DNA from: Branchiostoma belcheri
Taxonomy: Eukaryota; Chordata; Leptocardii; Amphioxiformes; Branchiostomatidae
Reading direction: 5' to 3'
Assembly (NCBI RefSeq): GCF_001625305.1
Contig: NW_017804398.1
Location: 1,062,787 to 1,126,786 of the forward strand
Length of the DNA: 64,000 bases
Made by a program: the position numbers and the translations under genes. How positions within the stretch are numbered: position 1 is the first letter of the stretch; every line of letters starts with the position of its first letter. Below are positions 59,001 through 64,000 of the stretch, one piece after another. The notes under the pieces were generated by a model, which was not told the origin of the DNA, searched no databases, and saw nothing but the letters and a program-made list of their open reading frames with translations.

Positions 59001-62000
59001 CCTTTCTTACCAGTCACAGAAAACACTTAAGTATCATGTTATATTACTTCAACTGACCAGTGACAGACAGTAATGGGAAGATATGTTGTTATATCTCAAA
59101 ACCTGCACATCTATCATCCCTAGTGTTGAACTACAACCAACATGTTGTATTATATCAACTATGACAGCAAATTACCACATATCACCTACCTTCTCAGTTA
59201 GTGTATTCAGTAGGAAACTCTGGAGCTCAGGACTGAGACAAAACAAAGTAGGTTACAATTTAAAGAAGCAAAGTGCTGAAAAGCGTATGACTGAAACAAT
59301 TGGCAAAATACACATTTTAGTGATTCTTCCACAGGTCAGTAAAACAGAATATCATACTAACAGCATGCAAGAATAATTGAAACTACATGTAGAAGCAACA
59401 AGCAAACGCAATCAAATACATGTACTAAGGAACTTCATTACGTAAGAAACAAATAAGACCCACCTGGCTTTACCCCACATCAGTAACTGTAGGAACTCAT
59501 CACTAACTTGCCAGTCAAGGTCCTTACTGTCAATGGTCTGAAGGGAAATATCGTAAATAAACAATTCATCACATGCAAAACTTGGAGACAAGCTTATGGT
59601 TAGAACTTATCTGTAATACCTGACAATTTTAGTTACATTTTCCTTTCATCTTTGATTGTATGTCGACCCTTAGATTAAACATGCCCCTTTATCATGCAAA
59701 AAAGTAATAGACCAAGTGGTCTCTTGGATGGAAGAGGTGGAAACTGGTACATTACTAAGCCTTATACCAGTAATGGAACTGCAAATAAATTGGATGGGAT
59801 GAAACTGAAAACTACCTCTGCAAACTTGGCCAGTTTGTTGTCCATCTCCAGTAGGATGTCTTCCCATGCTTCTGACATGGACCGTAGTGTGTTCTCCATG
59901 TACTACAACATCATGTGAAACATCATAAAATATACTTAAAGTCTATCAGAACTTAGTATACGGCTATATATGCAATATAATCTCACATTTACACATGTCA
60001 AAATAAAATTTTCTCTCCCCTGTTAATTTGTCAAGCAGAAAAATGACACGAGTGACTTACTCCAAGAATTGTTGCAACCTGTCCGTACTTCATGCCTAAA
60101 GTAGCAAGCTCCTGCTTCCGTGTAGCCAACAGGGCAGTGTTGTACTGGGGGGAGAATCAACATCCACACATGACTTTTTATCATCAAGATGTAACAGAAC
60201 TGGAATAATAACTCAAACCAGACCCTTCTGGTTTTTCTACTTTCTCTACAGAATGTAGGTGCAACAAAATAGTGTCTTCTATTAGAAATAAATACTGTGT
60301 TCACTGCAATCACTGTTTGCATTTACTGCTTTGTTTCTGTTGCCTGTGAGGATTCTAAGAGAGGGCACTAAAGCATTAATACAGACTAAATTCAATTACA
60401 TGAAGCCTGTAACACTTACAGTAGTTAGACAGACAGTGTGGTCAGACTGTGAGGTGTCAGCTGATGCCTGGTGCTGTACCACTGCTGACAGACACTGAAG
60501 GTCACTGGACAAGGTCACACTCAACAGCCGACCTCCCTGGTGGAACAACAACAAAACAATGCAGCAATATTACAACTTTGAACTGTGTTCTACAATTTCT
60601 AGGAATGTATTCCTTACGCTAGTCAGGAAAACGGTGGAAAAATTACAATATTTGAGTCTCTTTGTTTCTGACCTTGGCTTGAGGGTGCTCCTCTGGTGCA
60701 AGTTGTCCCATTGAAAATAGTCCATATGCAAGTAAATAAATACTTCCAACCTATGGGGTAAGGGGTAAGATACAAAATATACGATGTTAGCTACATTTGT
60801 ACATTTTCAGTTATCCTGTGGGTATCATCCAAAACTAGTTCAATGCCTCAAATGCAAATATGTTGAATGTGCAGAATCAGTGCCTACCTCATCCCCCACA
60901 ACCAGAATGTTCAACCTGCAAGAACATTGTAAAAGAAGAATCGTGTCATGATCATGTTACAACTAGATCTGATACTAGTATAATCTATCAAGAAAGATAT
61001 CTGCCTCTTCAAGTACATTCCTTAATGGTGACTTGGTTTTATGCAACTAAATGGTACATGTAATGCTGGATTGTTCGTTAATAGTGCATTTACATGTAAT
61101 TCTGTACCAGCTATGACATTCTTGTACACTGTAAATCTTTATACAAATATCTGCTACCACAAGTTAATAATTTTAGATCTAGATGGAGAGTATCATACAT
61201 ATACCTGGTATACAAACTTACCTAGTCTGACTACTTAGTCTCTTGTTATCTTCCACAACCTCTTCCTCACTGTGCAAACAAAGTCAACATTATCGTATGA
61301 TGAAGATATTTCAGAAACATACTTTTCATTTAAAAATCAAGGAATGAAGAACACTAATGATGGCCAGTGTTACACATACCTGTTAGCTTTGTCTGTGGCA
61401 CTGTACCTGTTGGGAAAAAGAGTAACACACAGATATGAGTATAGAACTACAAGGTCCTGCCAGGAACTACATAAACATTTCTCTGCACATATTCAACTAC
61501 AATGTATAATATTCCAGTCAAGACTGCATCTGCTATCTTTCTGACTGAAATCCTCAGTCACTGATGAAAGAAAGCGAACGCTACCTGAAATGTCTGACTC
61601 ATCAAAGAATATATGCAGTTGGTTGATTTAGTTGTGCATTACGTAATGCTCTACCTGGATGTCTAACCTTTATCAACGTACCCTTTTGCTAGTGGTGTCT
61701 AATCTTTATCAACATACCCTTTAGGTAGTGGTGTGAGCCTGGGGAGAAACTCTGCTGCTGTATCCTGTGGTGTGGTTTGACTGGAGGCTGGGGAGGATGA
61801 CTGGTCCACATGGACTGGGGAGGCTGTCACTCCGCTAGCGCTATAGGAAAAAGAAAAATTTAGACAAAGCAGAACGTCATCAAGAATGCGAAACCTTAAA
61901 ATAACAAAAGGTGTCCCCAAAGTGCAGAAGCCATGACAAAACTATATGACACACTACTGACATGGCAGGTTCTAACATGTGAAACCTCAATGAAAATTAA

Positions 62001-63518
62001 CCAGCAGGCTGATAAAACTATATGAGTTTTTCATGAACAAACAAAAGCTCAAATAATCAAACTCCTCACAAGCATTACACAGTAGTAGGTTGACAGCACA
62101 TGGGTAGAATGGCAGAATGATAGGAGGTCACAAGTCTAGCCAAAAGCCAGCGGGAATTAATGGTCTGACAGTCATATGGGAGAAGTCAGGAAGCAAAGGA
62201 TTGCAAACTTCCCTGAAGTAGATGGGAATCTCCAATTTGTTGTTCTGACCTGTGTTTGTCCTCTGCCTCCTGCCATGTCATACAGGAGACTGGGTGTGCC
62301 AGGGTAGACGTGTGCAGAACCTCAGCCTTCTCTACATCACACAGGACCACCTGCCCACTCTGGTAACCAACACCCAGCACTGCAACACACATTAGAAATA
62401 ACATTATTCAAAGTTACCAAAGAGGATTAACCAAGATTCAAACCTGCAAGTGCATTGAAAAAAATTATTATTTGACTGGGATATATAAAAAGTGTTTAGA
62501 TGTATAAAACATTACTTTTCCTCAGTCCATTGTACTTGTTACTTGTGGTACTGAAGTATTATTTTGGGTATTTGAGCTCTGGGTTTGTGTACCGTATTTG
62601 TTTGTCCGGACAGAGTAAGTTACAAGGTCGTGGGGAAGATTGACTGGCTGTATGACAAGAGCTCAAAAGGTCAGAGAGAGGAAATGGGGTGAATGTGAAG
62701 GTCTCAGAATCTGGCCAGGAGTCAGCAGGCTATTGTGGTCGACATGGGGGAATTCAGGAAGTCAAGGACTGCATATTTCCAGGGAGTCTGAACTCTCCCA
62801 TTACTTGTTTGTAGTAGCCTCTCGGCTAATGGCTTTGTTTCCGAGTAGCATGCCTACATTGCACCCCTTTGATATTCATGTATGCTGAGCACTTGAATCG
62901 GGCAATGTAAAAGTCATTCCGCAAAATGCCAGATTCAAGAATCGCCATGCGCCAGAGCTACTCCTGGCAGTACCTTGTCCGTCCGGTCTCCAGGCCAGTC
63001 CTGTGACACCCTGACCTTCTGAGGCTCCTGCAGGCGGTGAGAGGGTCCAGACCCGCTGCCAGTTCAGACGGTGGAGCCACACCTGCAGAACAATGGGCAA
63101 GGTGATGGCATGGCAATTTTACTATCAATCTTTTCAGTAATGGTCAGTAAATTATGATCATGGCGTTACCATGGAAATTATATAGCTCCATGTGTTACTA
63201 TGTGAGCCAAGTACAGAACTAGTTACTAGTATGTTCCTAGCTTTTTGGTAATTTCAAGACACAGTAATTAGTGTAAAATTGTCTGACGAAAATCTCAGTT
63301 CTTTATGAATACTGTGGGGATGTAATGTATGAACATAAATCACTCATGGGATTGACCACTACAAAATTTTTCGCGCCTTGCTTCATAATTTTTTGGGACA
63401 CACGAACCTCTCCTTGAGTGTTTGCAAGAGCAAGTAGATCCATCTTGGGATTCCATTGCATATGTGTCACCTCCGTGGAGAGGGACTTCTCCTTCAGCTG
63501 TCGGAATGAACACTGCAT
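53046..63518 (-). CDS. ANAPC4: ANAPC4, anaphase-promoting complex/cyclosome subunit 4
   Basis: Twenty-seven exons: 63518-63408, 63082-62974, 62379-62250, 61840-61718, 61406-61380, 61269-61222, 60915-60888, 60750-60673, 60536-60420, 60144-60061, 59902-59816, 59537-59464, 59232-59190, 58891-58815, 58623-58523, 58305-58254, 57990-57935, 57626-57523, 57151-57059, 56818-56764, 56657-56560, 56443-56382, 56158-56114, 55925-55824, 55254-55054, 53605-53497, 53159-53046. Every junction keeps frame: 775 aa (human 808). The N-terminal WD40 part has [26 protein letters not shown] and [12 protein letters not shown]. The helical insert has [38 protein letters not shown] and [13 protein letters not shown]. 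The C-terminus is acidic ([20 protein letters not shown]). APC4 is a scaffold of the APC/C E3 ubiquitin ligase platform. ATG 63518 is the first after an in-frame stop. The last three exons also exist in copy 1. Confidence 0.95.
53699..54835. mobile_element. Non-autonomous hAT-like transposon, polymorphic insertion
   Basis: 1137 bp with ends CAGTGTTCGAAATAC and GTATTTCGACCACTG (one mismatch as inverted repeats). It is flanked by CTGTG at 53694-53698 and 54836-54840. The equivalent site in copy 1 (50849-50853) has a single CTGTG and no insertion. Subterminal CTGCAAT(T)TTGCAG motifs repeat at both ends, and a GGTCCG/CGGACC-rich palindrome lies near 54540-54610. No transposase-like frame is seen. 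It sits in the ANAPC4 intron between exons 25 and 26. A 5-bp duplication is not the usual 8 bp of hAT. Confidence 0.85.
61545..61682 (-). mobile_element. MITE family B copy in an ANAPC4 intron
   Basis: On the minus strand: TACGTTGATAAAGGTTAGAC, then GCATTACGTAATGCACAACT and CTTTCATCAGTGACTGAGGA. It lies just downstream of the exon 4 donor. Confidence 0.7.
61646..61734. repeat. Direct duplication spanning the ANAPC4 exon 4 donor
   Basis: GTCTAACCTTTATCAACGTA followed by CCCTTTTGCTAGTGGT recurs as GTCTAATCTTTATCAACATA followed by CCCTTTAGGTAGTGGT. The second copy contains the real end of exon 4 and its GTATGT donor. The first is a decayed copy with GTACGT. Confidence 0.7.
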
Positions 63519-64000
63519 CTTTGATCCACCAACAAATCTTCAAGAATCTCTAGAAACTTCTGACTTCGCCATCCTAGATTTTGAAGAAAGCCGCCATATT
63601 TGGAATAGGCCATTATCGTCTTGAACGCCCATGTGGAAAAAAATCAGCATTAACGGTTACTAGCCTTATAATACAGTTTTGAATAAGTATTTTCATGATT
63701 TTGAATAATTCTATGTTTATAAAGTACGTGCTGATATGAAAAATAATGTTCTAATATGTTTTGTGATACAATTTGCACACACCTAATAAAAAGTGTACCA
63801 GTCCGCAAGCGCTGGGGACGTCAGGAAAGAGTAGCCAATCAAACACAAGATTTTCAAAGTCCTAACCAATCACAGCAGAGTTTACTAATGACCTAAACGG
63901 TGCCGCCATTTTGAAAAGTAGGTACTGTTGGTGAAAGTTGAGACTAGCTTGACACGAATGGCTTAGCAAACAGATGAACGCCGTTAAAGTTTCGAGTATC
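63519..64000. promoter_or_regulatory. ANAPC4 upstream/promoter region
   Basis: Non-coding sequence upstream of the ANAPC4 ATG. It contains two GCCGCCAT motifs: GCCGCCATATTTGG near 63589, and GCCGCCATTTTG at 63902-63913, a YY1-type site common in TATA-less housekeeping promoters. No coding exon of another gene is seen before the window ends. Confidence 0.4.

Overview
The window looks like a cephalochordate (amphioxus, Branchiostoma) nuclear genome segment. The genes are intron-rich with GT-AG introns and deuterostome or vertebrate-type orthologues. Short non-autonomous DNA transposons, a tRNA-derived SINE and long GT/CA microsatellites are dense. There are two 20-N scaffold gaps (23745-23764 and 51540-51559). 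No bacterial operons, CRISPR arrays or viral genes are seen. All gene models below were built by hand from splice sites, reading-frame phase and remembered family sequences; no search was run.

Layout. (1) 1-8077: repeats and gene-poor DNA (a 182-bp tandem repeat, two fold-back elements, several MITEs). (2) 8078-13091, minus strand: a complete three-exon neuropeptide precursor with a signal peptide, two identical SFRNGV-GKR peptides and a C-terminal 14-cysteine neurophysin domain. This is the NG peptide / neuropeptide-S-type precursor, and it is the most striking gene here. (3) 13.1-25.1 kb: about 12 kb with no gene I can support, holding a SINE, MITEs, microsatellites and one gap. (4) 25150-32994, plus: a 13-exon LGI (leucine-rich glioma-inactivated) orthologue, with LRRs followed by EPTP repeats. 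(5) 34076-38676, minus: an 8-exon carboxypeptidase M/N-type metallocarboxypeptidase with a hydrophobic, GPI-signal-like C-terminus. (6) 40344-42166, minus: a 5-exon CFAP97D1/Hemingway-family axonemal protein. (7) 43217-49799, plus: a 15-exon CATSPER4 sperm calcium-channel subunit, head-to-head with CFAP97D1. (8) 50220-63518, minus: a 27-exon ANAPC4 (anaphase-promoting complex subunit 4), tail-to-tail with CATSPER4.

The CATSPER4/ANAPC4 tail is present twice (48720-51539 and 51560-55528) on either side of the second gap, with only synonymous differences in the exons I compared. This is most simply two haplotypes placed in tandem. Copy 2 carries a 1137-bp hAT-like insertion with 5-bp target-site duplications, and copy 1 has the matching empty site, so the pair records a recent polymorphic transposition.

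Functionally the genes are mostly unrelated. The exception is the divergent pair CFAP97D1/CATSPER4, both sperm-flagellum genes, which share about 1 kb of upstream DNA containing a full CRE palindrome. A perfect RFX X-box lies just inside CATSPER4.
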